In this document: positions 16,586 through 24,697 of the stretch, piece by piece | How the letters are laid out: each line of letters opens with the position of its first letter | Numbering within the stretch: the stretch's first letter is position 1 | Source: CALGKJ01 sp049322695 | GTDB taxonomy: Bacteria > Bacillota > Clostridia > Lutisporales > Lutisporaceae | Length of the DNA: 64,000 bases | NCBI GenBank assembly: GCA_049322695.1 | Contig: JBMORW010000033.1 | Location: forward strand, 19,988 to 83,987 | Reading direction: 5' to 3' | Program-made: the position numbers and the translations under genes | Notes under the pieces: generated by a model | Seen by the model: the letters and a program-made list of their open reading frames with translations, nothing else | Database searches by the model: none | Told to the model about the DNA's origin: nothing

Positions 16586-17047
16586 TCTTGTTTCCTCCTG
16601 TCTCAATCTTTTGATTAAAATATTCAAGCAGCCCTTTATTTCATCTCTGCAATCTCTATAAACTTCTATGTCTCCGCCAAACGGATCACTAATATCCAAA
16701 TCCATATGACAGTATTCAGACAGTTTATATATTTTGCTTCTGTATTGGGGGCACATATTTACTAACATTTGCTTATGGGATTCCGTCATAGCAAGAATAA
16801 TATAGGCTTCCTCAAGCATCTTCTCAGTCACTATTCTTGAACTGTGCCTGGACAAATCTATGTTGACTTCCCTCATGGCTTTGATAGCATTGCGGGAAGC
16901 TGGCTGCTTGTCATATGCAGATGTACCTGCCGACTCAACCGTATACATCCCGTCCAGCATTTGCTCCCTGAGCAGCTGTCTAAAAAGCGCTTCTGCCATA
17001 CTGCTTCTGCAAGTATTCCCAGTACACACAAACAATATCTTCCTCAT
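16133..17047 (-). CDS. Fusion: low-molecular-weight phosphatase (YwlE type) + ribose-5-phosphate isomerase B
   Basis: A single 304-residue frame. Residues 1-154 are a low-molecular-weight tyrosine/arginine phosphatase: the P-loop is CTGNTCRS (Cys8, Arg14, Thr12), with a catalytic Asp in SDPFGGD (Asp121). The Thr in the loop is the residue linked to arginine-phosphate specificity in YwlE. Residues 155-304 are a full RpiB: IGSDHGG, CCGTGIGISISANK, SREHNDANVLALGERVIG. In Bacillus ywlE and ywlF(rpiB) are separate neighbours, so loss of one stop codon explains the fusion. An AGGAGG with ideal spacing precedes the internal ATG. The start at 17047 fits GAGG seven bases upstream; 17053 is an alternative. 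Confidence 0.88.
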   Translation of the reverse strand: MRKILFVCTGNTCRSSMAEALFRQLLREQMLDGMYTVESAGTSAYDKQPASRNAIKAMREVNIDLSRHSSRIVTEKMLEEAYIILAMTESHKQMLVNMCPQYRSKIYKLSEYCHMDLDISDPFGGDIEVYRDCRDEIKGCLNILIKRLRQEETRMKVAIGSDHGGLILKNTIKKLLEQKGIEFEDFGCFTSEAVDYPDIGQAVGEAVAQGKFEKGIICCGTGIGISISANKVPGVRAALCGDCFSAKASREHNDANVLALGERVIGAELAKMIVEIWLSTEFTGGRHGKRVEKIKAIEEKYNKA

Positions 17048-17049
17048 GC

Positions 17050-18096
17050 TCATACCTCGATTATATTGAAGCCTGCTGCTTTTTTCATTCTGTTCATTAC
17101 AGCCATACCCATATTTATCTCTTCTATTGCCTCTGCATATATAATATCCACTCCGGCCTTGTCGAACTCCCTGAGTGCTGCAAACATTCTGGAAGCCATT
17201 ACAGCATAGTCCTCTCTGCTGCCTAAAGATATTACCTTGCAGTTTTTATAGATGTCCTTAGTTTCATCGGAAGCAAGCACGCCTACCTTTATATTGTCCT
17301 TCAGTTTATCAGCTATAAGCTGCTGTATTTTTTTCTCTACTGCATCTATATGACCCTTAACAATTATCATATCAGCTTCCGGCGCATAATGTGTATACTT
17401 CATGCCCGGTGCCTTGGGTACTTCATCCTGTTTTACCAGACCCGGGTCAACGATTACATTGCCTATAGCTTCCTTTAGCTCCTCATAGGTAACTCCCCCC
17501 GGCCTGAGTATCACAGGTACATCCCCGGTTAAATCCAGTACTGTAGATTCAACTCCAACTCTGCTTTGACTGCCGCATAATATCATATCTACTCTTCCGC
17601 TCATATCTTCTATCACATGTTCCGGAAGCGTGGGACTAGGCTTTCCGGAAAGGTTTGCACTTGGTGCTGCAATTGGAAGTCCGCTTTTTTCTATTAAGCT
17701 AAATGCTATTGGATTATCAGGCATACGTATGGATACTGTATCAAGCCCTGGCGATACCTCAAACGGGACCCTCGGAGATTTTTTAAATATTAATGTAAGA
17801 GGGCCAGGCCAGAATCTATCCATAAGGATTTGCGCTGTCTTGCTTATAGGCTCACTAATAAGATAAATAAGCATATCAAGGCAGGTGATATGTACTATCA
17901 GCGGATTGTCAGCGGGTCTCTTCTTTGCATTGAAAATACGGCTTACAGCCTCAGAGGACAAAGCATTTGCCCCCAGACCATAAACCGTTTCTGTTGGAAA
18001 AATGACAGTGCCGCCGCTTCTGATAACCTCAGCAGCACGATCAATTATATTCAAATCAATGTTTTCTTCGTCTATGTAATATACTTTTGTATCCAA
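17050..18096 (-). CDS. sua5: Threonylcarbamoyl-AMP synthase (Sua5/YwlC)
   Basis: Makes threonylcarbamoyl-AMP for the t6A37 modification of ANN-decoding tRNAs. At 348 residues it has the YrdC core (about 10-205, with GGTVIFPTETVYGLGANA, KKRPADNPLIVH and SANLSGKPSPT) and the C-terminal Sua5 domain (PGMKYTHYAPEADMIIV onward). The start is TTG after AGGAGGAG. Its stop overlaps or abuts the phosphatase start, indicating translational coupling, as in the Bacillus ywlC-ywlE-ywlF region. Confidence 0.95.
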   Translation of the reverse strand: MDTKVYYIDEENIDLNIIDRAAEVIRSGGTVIFPTETVYGLGANALSSEAVSRIFNAKKRPADNPLIVHITCLDMLIYLISEPISKTAQILMDRFWPGPLTLIFKKSPRVPFEVSPGLDTVSIRMPDNPIAFSLIEKSGLPIAAPSANLSGKPSPTLPEHVIEDMSGRVDMILCGSQSRVGVESTVLDLTGDVPVILRPGGVTYEELKEAIGNVIVDPGLVKQDEVPKAPGMKYTHYAPEADMIIVKGHIDAVEKKIQQLIADKLKDNIKVGVLASDETKDIYKNCKVISLGSREDYAVMASRMFAALREFDKAGVDIIYAEAIEEINMGMAVMNRMKKAAGFNIIEV

Positions 18097-18186
18097 AAGA
18101 ACTCCTCCTATGTCAGCAATCCTTCATACCATAGGCTGTGTGTGTAAGATGCAGCTTCAGGATTATGTCAAGTACTATCCACATTA

Positions 18187-18232
18187 AATTGAACGCACTG
18201 ACAATATAGTATATAAACTGGCGCGTTCAATT
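18187..18232 (-). promoter_or_regulatory. Inverted repeat with promoter-like boxes upstream of sua5
   Basis: AATTGAACGC (18187-18196) and GCGTTCAATT (18223-18232) are perfect 10-bp arms. On the minus strand TTGAAC, a 16-nt spacer and TATATT read as a sigma-A type promoter pointing to sua5. The symmetry suggests a repressor operator overlapping it. Confidence 0.45.
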
Positions 18233-18282
18233 AAATCTATAATAACATAGTAGCCTGTTTGTTGCAATATTATGTATCTTTA

Positions 18283-19038
18283 CTACAAAACCCCTGAAAT
18301 GTATATTCCACTCATTATTCCTGCAATCATACCTATGGTTGAAATTCTTCCTTTATGAATACTTTGAGATTTTGGAATAAGCTCACCACAGGTTATGTAA
18401 AGCATTGCTCCTCCCGCAAAACTAAGGCACAGGCATATGAGCTCAGGCGATATCTCACCTAAAAGCTCTCCGATAAAAGCGCCGAAACCCATTGGAATAC
18501 CGGCAAGCAGTGTGTAGAGCAGTATTTTATATCTGTTTACACCACCCATCTTTAAAGGTGCAGCCATGGCAATACCCTCAGGCATATCATGAATACCTAT
18601 TACTATGGCAAGACCAAGGCCAAGAGAATTATCCAATGCGAAGCCGGAGCCTACAGCCAGGCCCTCAGGAAAATTGTGCATTGCTATACCTATTCCAAGT
18701 AGTATGCCACTCTTTATAAAAGCTGTGGCAGACTCATTTTTGTCAATCAGGTTTTTTCTTCCGTATGCTTTTTTGGGCAGCAGCTGATCCATAAAAAAAA
18801 TGGCTGAAACACCAACTGTTATTCCTACAAGGCTCATGCCAATACCGCTTATCTTAAATGCCTCCGGCAGCAGGTCGAAGCAAACCACAGACAGCATAAT
18901 ACCGCTGGTAAAGCCGAGCAGTACCGCCATGAAGCGTCTGGTAGGATTCTTGATGAAAAAAGTAATTATACCTCCCATTCCTGTACCTATCATTCCACTG
19001 ATAAAGCCTATCAAGGTAACAGCAATAATCCTGTTCAT
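18283..19038 (-). CDS. ZIP family metal transporter
   Basis: A 251-residue inner-membrane protein with about eight helices. Signature motifs are GIAMHNFPEGLAVGSGF and GIHDMPEGIAMAAPL in the metal-conducting helices. It likely imports zinc or other divalent metals (ZupT-like). The ATG at 19038 follows GGAGGG; the six extra upstream codons lack support. It lies between prfA and sua5, a common clostridial position. Confidence 0.93.
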   Translation of the reverse strand: MNRIIAVTLIGFISGMIGTGMGGIITFFIKNPTRRFMAVLLGFTSGIMLSVVCFDLLPEAFKISGIGMSLVGITVGVSAIFFMDQLLPKKAYGRKNLIDKNESATAFIKSGILLGIGIAMHNFPEGLAVGSGFALDNSLGLGLAIVIGIHDMPEGIAMAAPLKMGGVNRYKILLYTLLAGIPMGFGAFIGELLGEISPELICLCLSFAGGAMLYITCGELIPKSQSIHKGRISTIGMIAGIMSGIYISGVL

Positions 19039-19125
19039 AGTCTTCCCTCCTCGCATAACAAATATATGTACAACAATTTCTCATATCTTTAAAATATATT
19101 CGGGATAATAGAGAGTGAGAACTCA

Positions 19126-19218
19126 ATTAGAGCTACTAGCTACTGGCTTCTAGCTACTAGGCTCAAGCTATGGCTTCGGAGCCTTTACTCAAGCTAGCAG
19201 CTCGTAGCTAGTAGTTGA
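19126..19218. repeat. Family A element (A4), after prfA
   Basis: GCTACTAGCTACTGGCTTCTAG-type arms around the core GGCTTCGGAGCC. It directly abuts the prfA terminator. Confidence 0.7.
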
Positions 19219-19264
19219 AAAAGCAATGGAGACAAAGATATTACTCTTCGTCTCCATTGCTTTT
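19219..19264 (-). terminator. prfA terminator overlapping the stop codon
   Basis: AAAAGCAATGGAGAC (19219-19233) pairs with GTCTCCATTGCTTTT (19250-19264), with T5 on the minus strand. The stop (19241) lies in the loop. Confidence 0.85.
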
Positions 19265-20317
19265 CAATTTATCCGCCTGTGCACTTGTTATCAGTGCATC
19301 AATCATCTGATCCAGATCGCCGTCCATGAAGGAATCCAGCTGGTAAAGTGTCATGCCTATTCTATGGTCTGTCACTCTTCCTTGCGGGAAATTGTAGGTT
19401 CTTATTCTTTCGCTTCTGTCTCCTGTTCCTACCTGACTCTTTCTTTCATTTGCTATCTCTGCATTCTGTCTCTCGATTTCCATATCAAGAAGCCTTGATT
19501 TTAGAATTTTTATAGCCTTATCCTTGTTTTTAAGCTGAGATTTTTCATCCTGACAGGACACAACAAGGCCGGTAGGAAGGTGTGTTACTCTTACTGCACT
19601 GTCTGTTGTATTAACACTCTGTCCTCCATGCCCTCCGGAACGGAATACATCTATTCTCAAATCGTTAAGATTAAGATCTACATCTACATCCTCTGCTTCA
19701 GGCAACACTGCTACCGTGGAAGTGGATGTATGAATCCTGCCGCTTGCCTCAGTGTCAGGCACTCTTTGTACCCTGTGAGCTCCACTTTCATATTTGAGTC
19801 TGCTGTATGCACCCTTTCCGTCAATTTCAAATATTACTTCCTTGAAGCCGCCTATATCCGTTGCATTTGCACTCAACATTTCTACCTTCCAGCCTTGTCT
19901 CTCAGCATACCTGGTATACATTCTGAAGAGGTCACCGGCAAACAATGCGGCCTCTTCTCCTCCTGCAGCGCCTCTTATCTCTACAATAACATTTTTATCA
20001 TCATTAGGATCCTTTGGAAGAAGCATAATTTTCAGTTCCTCCTCAAAGGCTTCCTTCTTATTCTGAAGCTCTTCCAGCTCAAGCTTTACCATTTCTTCAA
20101 ATTCCTTGTCCAAGTCATCCTGAAGCATTGCTCTGGAATCTTCAATTCCTTTCAGAACCTCCTTATACTCTTTGAACTTCAGTACTATAGGCTCTATGCT
20201 TGCATGCTCTTTAACAAGCTTTTTCCACTGTGCCTGATCAGCAATGATCTCAGGCTCGCTGATCTTATGGCTCAAATCTTCATATTTATCCTCAATGAAC
20301 TGCAGTTTATCAATCAT
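19241..20317 (-). CDS. prfA: Peptide chain release factor 1
   Basis: Recognises UAA/UAG and triggers peptide release. At 358 residues it has GGHGGQSVNTTDSAVRVTHLPTG (catalytic GGQ) and HRVQRVPDTEASGRIHTST. The stop-recognition tripeptide reads Pro-Asp-Thr, versus PAT or PET in most RF1s, a mild variation. It follows prmC, which methylates its GGQ glutamine. An AGGAGG Shine-Dalgarno is present. Confidence 0.97.
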   Translation of the reverse strand: MIDKLQFIEDKYEDLSHKISEPEIIADQAQWKKLVKEHASIEPIVLKFKEYKEVLKGIEDSRAMLQDDLDKEFEEMVKLELEELQNKKEAFEEELKIMLLPKDPNDDKNVIVEIRGAAGGEEAALFAGDLFRMYTRYAERQGWKVEMLSANATDIGGFKEVIFEIDGKGAYSRLKYESGAHRVQRVPDTEASGRIHTSTSTVAVLPEAEDVDVDLNLNDLRIDVFRSGGHGGQSVNTTDSAVRVTHLPTGLVVSCQDEKSQLKNKDKAIKILKSRLLDMEIERQNAEIANERKSQVGTGDRSERIRTYNFPQGRVTDHRIGMTLYQLDSFMDGDLDQMIDALITSAQADKLKSNGDEE

Positions 20318-20344
20318 TACTATTCCTCCTATATGGTATTCCTT

Positions 20345-20444
20345 TTAGGTTGATTACTGGTCTCTGGTTGCTGGCTACTAGGCTGAGTAGAGCTTCGAAG
20401 ATCTTCTCAACCTAGTGACTAGTGACTAGAAGCTAGTAACTGCC
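20345..20444. repeat. Family A element (A5), between prmC and prfA
   Basis: CTGGTCTCTGGTTGCTGGC left arm, core GTAGAGCTTCGAAGATCTTC, right arm of CTAGTGACTAG words. Its end supplies the last codons and the TAG stop of prmC. Confidence 0.75.
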
Positions 20445-21317
20445 GTGTTTTGTTTTACAAAACACAACCCTATCCCATCCAGCTAAATCCTTTTCGATCT
20501 CTATATCACAATAGTGCCCGCTTTGTGCTAGCAGTGCTTTTACTTCCTCTGCCTGATTATAGCCTATTTCCAGGAAAAGCATTCCGCCTTCATTGAGATA
20601 CATCCATGATTTGTCTGCTATTTCTCTGTAAAAGCTTAAGCCGTCTACTCCTCCGTCAAGTGCAAGCCTTGGCTCATAATCCTTCACATTTACCGAAAGC
20701 TTCTCGATCTCCGGAGTAGGTATATATGGCGGATTGGATGCTATTACATCCAGGCATCCAAATTCATCAATATCCAGACTGCCGAACATATCGCTATTTA
20801 CCAGCTTAACCCTGTTGCCAAGGTCATAATTATCAATATTGACACTGGTACATTCAATAGCAGCATCAGATATATCAACAGCATAAACCATTGAAGCCTG
20901 TAAATAGTATGCAAGGCTGACTGCTATTGCTCCACTGCCGGTGCACATATCCATTAATCTCAACTGTCTTTTAAATTTATATCTTTTAATTATCTCTTCA
21001 ACCAACACTTCTGTATCAGGTCTCGGAATCAACACGCCTTCCCTTACATAAAGCCCTAATCCCATAAACTCCTGCTTATGCGTTATGTATTGTACAGGCG
21101 TTCCCATTTGCCTTTTGAATATTTCTTCCCTAAAAGCCCCTGCGACTTGCTCATCTATCTCGCTACCCCCATGAGCCAGTAATTTAATCTTATCCATAGC
21201 TATATTATATCTGCTGCAGACCTCTACAAAAATAAGTTCAGCATCAAGTACCGGTGTATCACTTTTGTCCTTAAGCATTGCTGCCGCATTTTTCAACAAC
21301 TCTCTTATAGCAGCCAT
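20433..21317 (-). CDS. prmC: Release factor glutamine methyltransferase PrmC
   Basis: SAM-dependent methyltransferase of the GGQ glutamine in release factors, 294 residues. The SAM loop is MDMCTGSGAIAVSLAYY and the substrate motif is NPPYIPT. The helical N-terminal domain includes PVQYITHKQEFMGL. The ATG overlaps the stop of yqhQ by one base (TAATG), so the two are translationally coupled. The last three codons (Gly-Ser-Tyr) and the stop are written by dispersed element A5. Confidence 0.96.
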   Translation of the reverse strand: MAAIRELLKNAAAMLKDKSDTPVLDAELIFVEVCSRYNIAMDKIKLLAHGGSEIDEQVAGAFREEIFKRQMGTPVQYITHKQEFMGLGLYVREGVLIPRPDTEVLVEEIIKRYKFKRQLRLMDMCTGSGAIAVSLAYYLQASMVYAVDISDAAIECTSVNIDNYDLGNRVKLVNSDMFGSLDIDEFGCLDVIASNPPYIPTPEIEKLSVNVKDYEPRLALDGGVDGLSFYREIADKSWMYLNEGGMLFLEIGYNQAEEVKALLAQSGHYCDIEIEKDLAGWDRVVFCKTKHGSY

Positions 21318-22249
21318 TACCAGTTGTCAGCCTCCGGATCCTCAACCAATACACCCTTGAGGGCAGCTATTGCTACTTCTATCTGCTTTTCATCCGGCTC
21401 TTTCGTGGTTATCTTCTGCAGCCACATACCCGGAGCTGACAATATACATGCCAGCCTGCTCCTGCTTCTTCCGGCCCACTTTATCAGCTCATATGAAATA
21501 CCTGCAACAAGAGGCATAAGCAGTATTCTGGTGGCAAACCTCACCCAACGGTTTGGCCAACTGAAAAAAGAAAATAACAGAATACTTACCATCATAACAA
21601 TAAATAGAAAGCTTGTTCCACATCTGGGATGCAGTCTTCCATGCTTCTTCACGTTTTCTACCGTAAGCTCCTCACCGTATTCATAGCAAAAAATAGTCTT
21701 ATGCTCGGCACCATGATACTGAAATACTCTCTTTATTTCCTTCATTTTTGAAACTGCAAATATGTAGAGAACAAAAACCGTTATTCTTATAACACCCTCT
21801 ATGCCGTTTAACAGCAGTGCATTTTTAGTCAATCCTTTAAATAGGTCGACAGCAAATGTAGGAAATAGAATGAAAAGTGTTATAGTAAACACCAGTGAAA
21901 TCAGCACTGATATCCAAACCACATTGTTTTCCAAAAATTTATCCAGCTTGGACGGCTCTTTTTTGTCAGTTTCCTCAGTTTCCTCTTCAAAAAACTCTGC
22001 AGAAAACATCAGAGACTTTACTCCAAGTACAAGTGAATCACCAAATGCAAATATTCCTCTGATTATTGGTATCTTATTTATGAGTTTCCTATTGGATTTA
22101 ATCTTTTGCTTATCAATAATAATTTCTCCATCAGGCTTTCTTACTGCAATGGCTATATCCTCAGCGCCCTTCATCATGACGCCCTCTATTACAGCCTGGC
22201 CGCCTACCGCTTTGGGTTTAATGTTCTTCAGCCCGTTGTTATTACTCAT
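21317..22249 (-). CDS. yqhQ: DUF1385 membrane protein (YqhQ family)
   Basis: A 310-residue membrane protein of unknown function, usually next to prmC/prfA in clostridia. The N-terminal IKPKAVGGQAVIEGVMMKG and the central YHGAEHKTIFCYE with HPRCGTSFLF are diagnostic. About four membrane helices lie in residues 110-260. The conserved His/Glu/Cys set (EHKT, HPRCG) suggests metal binding or an enzyme, but no activity is established. Confidence 0.9.
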   Translation of the reverse strand: MSNNNGLKNIKPKAVGGQAVIEGVMMKGAEDIAIAVRKPDGEIIIDKQKIKSNRKLINKIPIIRGIFAFGDSLVLGVKSLMFSAEFFEEETEETDKKEPSKLDKFLENNVVWISVLISLVFTITLFILFPTFAVDLFKGLTKNALLLNGIEGVIRITVFVLYIFAVSKMKEIKRVFQYHGAEHKTIFCYEYGEELTVENVKKHGRLHPRCGTSFLFIVMMVSILLFSFFSWPNRWVRFATRILLMPLVAGISYELIKWAGRSRSRLACILSAPGMWLQKITTKEPDEKQIEVAIAALKGVLVEDPEADNW

Positions 22250-22491
22250 CTGCTTCTACCTTCCAATGATATTATTACACAGCCTTCAAACCTGACTATG
22301 CAATATATAGTATATCCTTACCTATGATATTTTTCAAGTTATGGAGTAAATGATATTGGCAGTTAACATCACTGCTTTTGAAGCTCAAATATAATAAATA
22401 ATATATGGCTTATTTAAAAATCGTGAAATCTGTGTTAAAATATTTATAATATATGTCATAATATGTAATATTCAAACTCGGAGGGTATTGT

Positions 22492-23304
22492 ATGGCGCGT
22501 ATACTTGTAGTCGATGATTCATCCATAATGAGAAGAAACCTTTCTGCTATTTTGAAAAAGGCAGGACATGCAATTGTAGGAGAGGCTGCCAACGGCGAAA
22601 TAGCATGCAGTGAGTATGCGAAGTGCAAGCCGGATCTGGTAACCATGGATATTACGATGCCGGTTATGGACGGAATAGCTGCTGTAAAAAAAATCATTCA
22701 TTCCCATCCGGAAGCTAATATCATAATGATTAGTGCTCTTGACCAGAAGTTCATGGTGCTTTCTGCTATACAGAATGGTGCAAAACACTATATTATAAAG
22801 CCGTTCACTCCGGAAAAAGTAATACAGGTAGTAAATGAAGTACTCAAAACCGTAAAAGTAGATCCCGAGCTTATGGATGGTCCGATAGGCGAAATAAACA
22901 ATGCTATTGAAAATATATCCACTACTATAGATGCGCTGGAAGAAGACAGCCTGGATGATGAAGATGCTGATAATGACATGCCCTTTACTGTTGAAAACAA
23001 AAACGGAATGCTGATGATTAATATTAATAAAAGCATCAACCAATCACATTTCAGTTCTCTCAATATGGTGGTGCAGGGCTTTTTGTTTTTAAAGCCTCTC
23101 AAGCTTGTGATAAACTTCAAAAATATAAAATCAGTCAGTGATGAACTGTTTTACTGCGTTGAGGATTTAATTAAGCCTGTTAAGAATGTAAATGGAATAA
23201 TAAAAGTTGCTTCCCTTGATCAGGAGTTCATAAATCTCGCCAAGACAAAGCTCAGAGATGTGGAAGCAGTGCTTTATAAGGATGAAACTGAGCTGATAGT
23301 ATAA
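22492..23304 (+). CDS. CheY-like response regulator with C-terminal STAS-like domain
   Basis: A receiver domain (1-122) with phospho-acceptor Asp53 (TMDITMPVMDG), Ser81 and Lys103 (IIKPF), followed by an acidic linker (about 130-155) and a 110-residue C-terminal domain resembling a STAS/anti-sigma-antagonist fold (LVINFKNIKSVSDELF, IIKVASLDQEFINLAKTK). No DNA-binding helix-turn-helix is seen, so output is likely by protein interaction. It stands alone on the plus strand with GGAGGG upstream, among minus-strand housekeeping genes. The partner kinase is not in the window. Confidence 0.8.
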   Translation: MARILVVDDSSIMRRNLSAILKKAGHAIVGEAANGEIACSEYAKCKPDLVTMDITMPVMDGIAAVKKIIHSHPEANIIMISALDQKFMVLSAIQNGAKHYIIKPFTPEKVIQVVNEVLKTVKVDPELMDGPIGEINNAIENISTTIDALEEDSLDDEDADNDMPFTVENKNGMLMININKSINQSHFSSLNMVVQGFLFLKPLKLVINFKNIKSVSDELFYCVEDLIKPVKNVNGIIKVASLDQEFINLAKTKLRDVEAVLYKDETELIV

Positions 23305-23312
23305 TATGTTCA

Positions 23313-23370
23313 CTGGATAATAGTTACTGGCAACTAGGCTTAGAACAGCTTTGTAGCTTTTGATTAGCTG
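23313..23370. repeat. Family A element (A6), after the response regulator
   Basis: AGTTACTGGCAACTAGGC left part and TTGATTAGCTGA right part around a degenerate core AGCTTTGTAGCT, nine bases after the stop. Confidence 0.5.
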
Positions 23371-23390
23371 ATTTTTTGATATCTGTGATA

Positions 23391-23437
23391 AATAATAATA
23401 AAAGGTGTTGATTATATCAACACCTTTTATTATTATT
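23391..23437. terminator. Bidirectional terminator, regulator/tdk
   Basis: A perfect 22-bp stem (23391-23412 with 23416-23437) with a 3-nt loop, flanked by A- and T-rich tracts, between convergent genes. Confidence 0.85.
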
Positions 23438-24011
23438 TATCCGGCACCTCATGACACTTCCTGCAGCGTGCTTCGTAGCTCTCTGTTGCGCCTACGAGTA
23501 TTATGGGGTCATTATAGGATGCCGGTCTTCCGTCTATAAGTCTTTGTGTTCTAGTTGCAGGGTTGCCGCATTTCATACAGATAGCCTGTATCTTGTCCAC
23601 AAACTCTGCAGCTGACATAAGCTCAGGAGTAGGTCCGAAGGGTTCTCCCCTGAAATCCTGATCCAAGCCGCCGACTATAACTCTTTTGCCTTGATCTGCA
23701 AGCTTTACGCATACTTCAACTATGTCTTTTTCGAAGAACTGTACCTCATCTACTGCAATTACTACCGCTTCATTATCTATGTACTCCAATATATCACTGG
23801 CCTTGGCAACCTTTATGGCTTCCACTCTTGTCCCATTATGCGACACAACATGGTCTATGGCATATCTGTCATCAATACAGTGCTTAAAAACCTGAACTTT
23901 TTGCTTAGCTATTCTGGCCCTGTTAATCCTTCTTATCATTTCTTCGCTTTTACCGCTGAACATCGGTCCTACGACCACTTCAATCCAGCCATGATCCTTT
24001 GGTCCGTACAT
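23433..24011 (-). CDS. tdk: Thymidine kinase (type II)
   Basis: Phosphorylates thymidine in pyrimidine salvage, 192 residues. The P-loop is GPMFSGKSEE, the Mg/base region AVDEVQFF, and structural zinc is bound by CMKCG and CRKCH pairs. ATG 24011 is chosen because GGGGGAAGG precedes it; a longer frame to 24095 merely reads through repeat element B5. Confidence 0.96.
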   Translation of the reverse strand: MYGPKDHGWIEVVVGPMFSGKSEEMIRRINRARIAKQKVQVFKHCIDDRYAIDHVVSHNGTRVEAIKVAKASDILEYIDNEAVVIAVDEVQFFEKDIVEVCVKLADQGKRVIVGGLDQDFRGEPFGPTPELMSAAEFVDKIQAICMKCGNPATRTQRLIDGRPASYNDPIILVGATESYEARCRKCHEVPDK

Positions 24012-24030
24012 AAACCTTCCCCCTAAAAAA

Positions 24031-24108
24031 AGTTTCGAGTTTTGGGTTACGGGTATTAAGCAAATTCTTCGAAGCACTTCTTTTACTTCTCGCAACCCGC
24101 AACTGGTG
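24031..24108. repeat. Family B element (B5), between rpmE and tdk
   Basis: GTTTCGAGTTTTGGGTTACG left arm, core TTCTTCGAAGCAC, right arm TCTCGCAACCCGCAAC. Confidence 0.75.
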
Positions 24109-24151
24109 AAATAAATAGAGGCTAAAGCTTATGCACTCTAACCTCACATTT

Positions 24152-24370
24152 TTATTGTTCGTTTTGCTCGTTCTTAAGGTTGAATCTCTTTCTGAATTTG
24201 TCAACTCTTCCGCCGGAATCAACAAGCTTTTGCTTGCCTGTAAAGAAAGGATGGCACTTGGAGCATATTTCAACTTTTATTTCCTTTTTAACGGAACCTG
24301 TTTCGAAAGTTTCACCGCATGCGCACTTTACAACTGCCTGGCTGTAGTTTGGATGAATTCCATCTTTCAT
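24152..24370 (-). CDS. rpmE: 50S ribosomal protein L31 (zinc form)
   Basis: A 72-residue ribosomal protein. MKDGIHPNY at the start, CACGETFETGS and CSKCHPFFTGKQKLVDSGGRVDKF show the Cys-containing zinc-binding type. The ATG at 24370 is used because GAGGTG is six bases upstream; an in-frame GTG at 24379 overlaps that site. It follows rho, as in many clostridia. Confidence 0.96.
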   Translation of the reverse strand: MKDGIHPNYSQAVVKCACGETFETGSVKKEIKVEICSKCHPFFTGKQKLVDSGGRVDKFRKRFNLKNEQNEQ

Positions 24371-24541
24371 CTTGTTCACCTCTTTCCGTATAACCTCTTT
24401 ATGGACACGACGACATTTAATACAGTCAATTCCATAAATGCCCTCTAATTTAAACAGACGTCTTTCAACTGTTATATTGTAGCATAGAATTTTTTCCTTG
24501 GCAAATATTTTTTATAAATTTTGCAGGGCAGAATTTATGGC

Positions 24542-24688
24542 TGCGAGTGTACTAAGCAAAGCTCTCGCATGTGCTCAGTACCCGAGTTGCGGGTTGCGGG
24601 TATTCACATTTGCAGAGCTTCGAAGCCTGTACAAGCACTCTCGTAACTCGCACGCTTGGTACAAGCGGTACTGGTAACCCGCAACCAG
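24542..24688. repeat. Family B element (B6), between rho and rpmE
   Basis: Long copy in the 327-bp rho-rpmE gap: GAGTTGCGGGTTGCGGGTA arm, core AGAGCTTCGAAGCCTG, CTCGTAACTCGCACGC arm and a final GTAACCCGCAACC. It starts about ten bases after the rho stop. The rest of the gap is AT-rich leader of rpmE. Confidence 0.75.
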
Positions 24689-24697
24689 ATATCACAT

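Noticed and set aside
24012..24095. N-terminal extension of thymidine kinase
   Set aside because: It only translates through dispersed element B5 and lacks a ribosome site; the ATG at 24011 has one.
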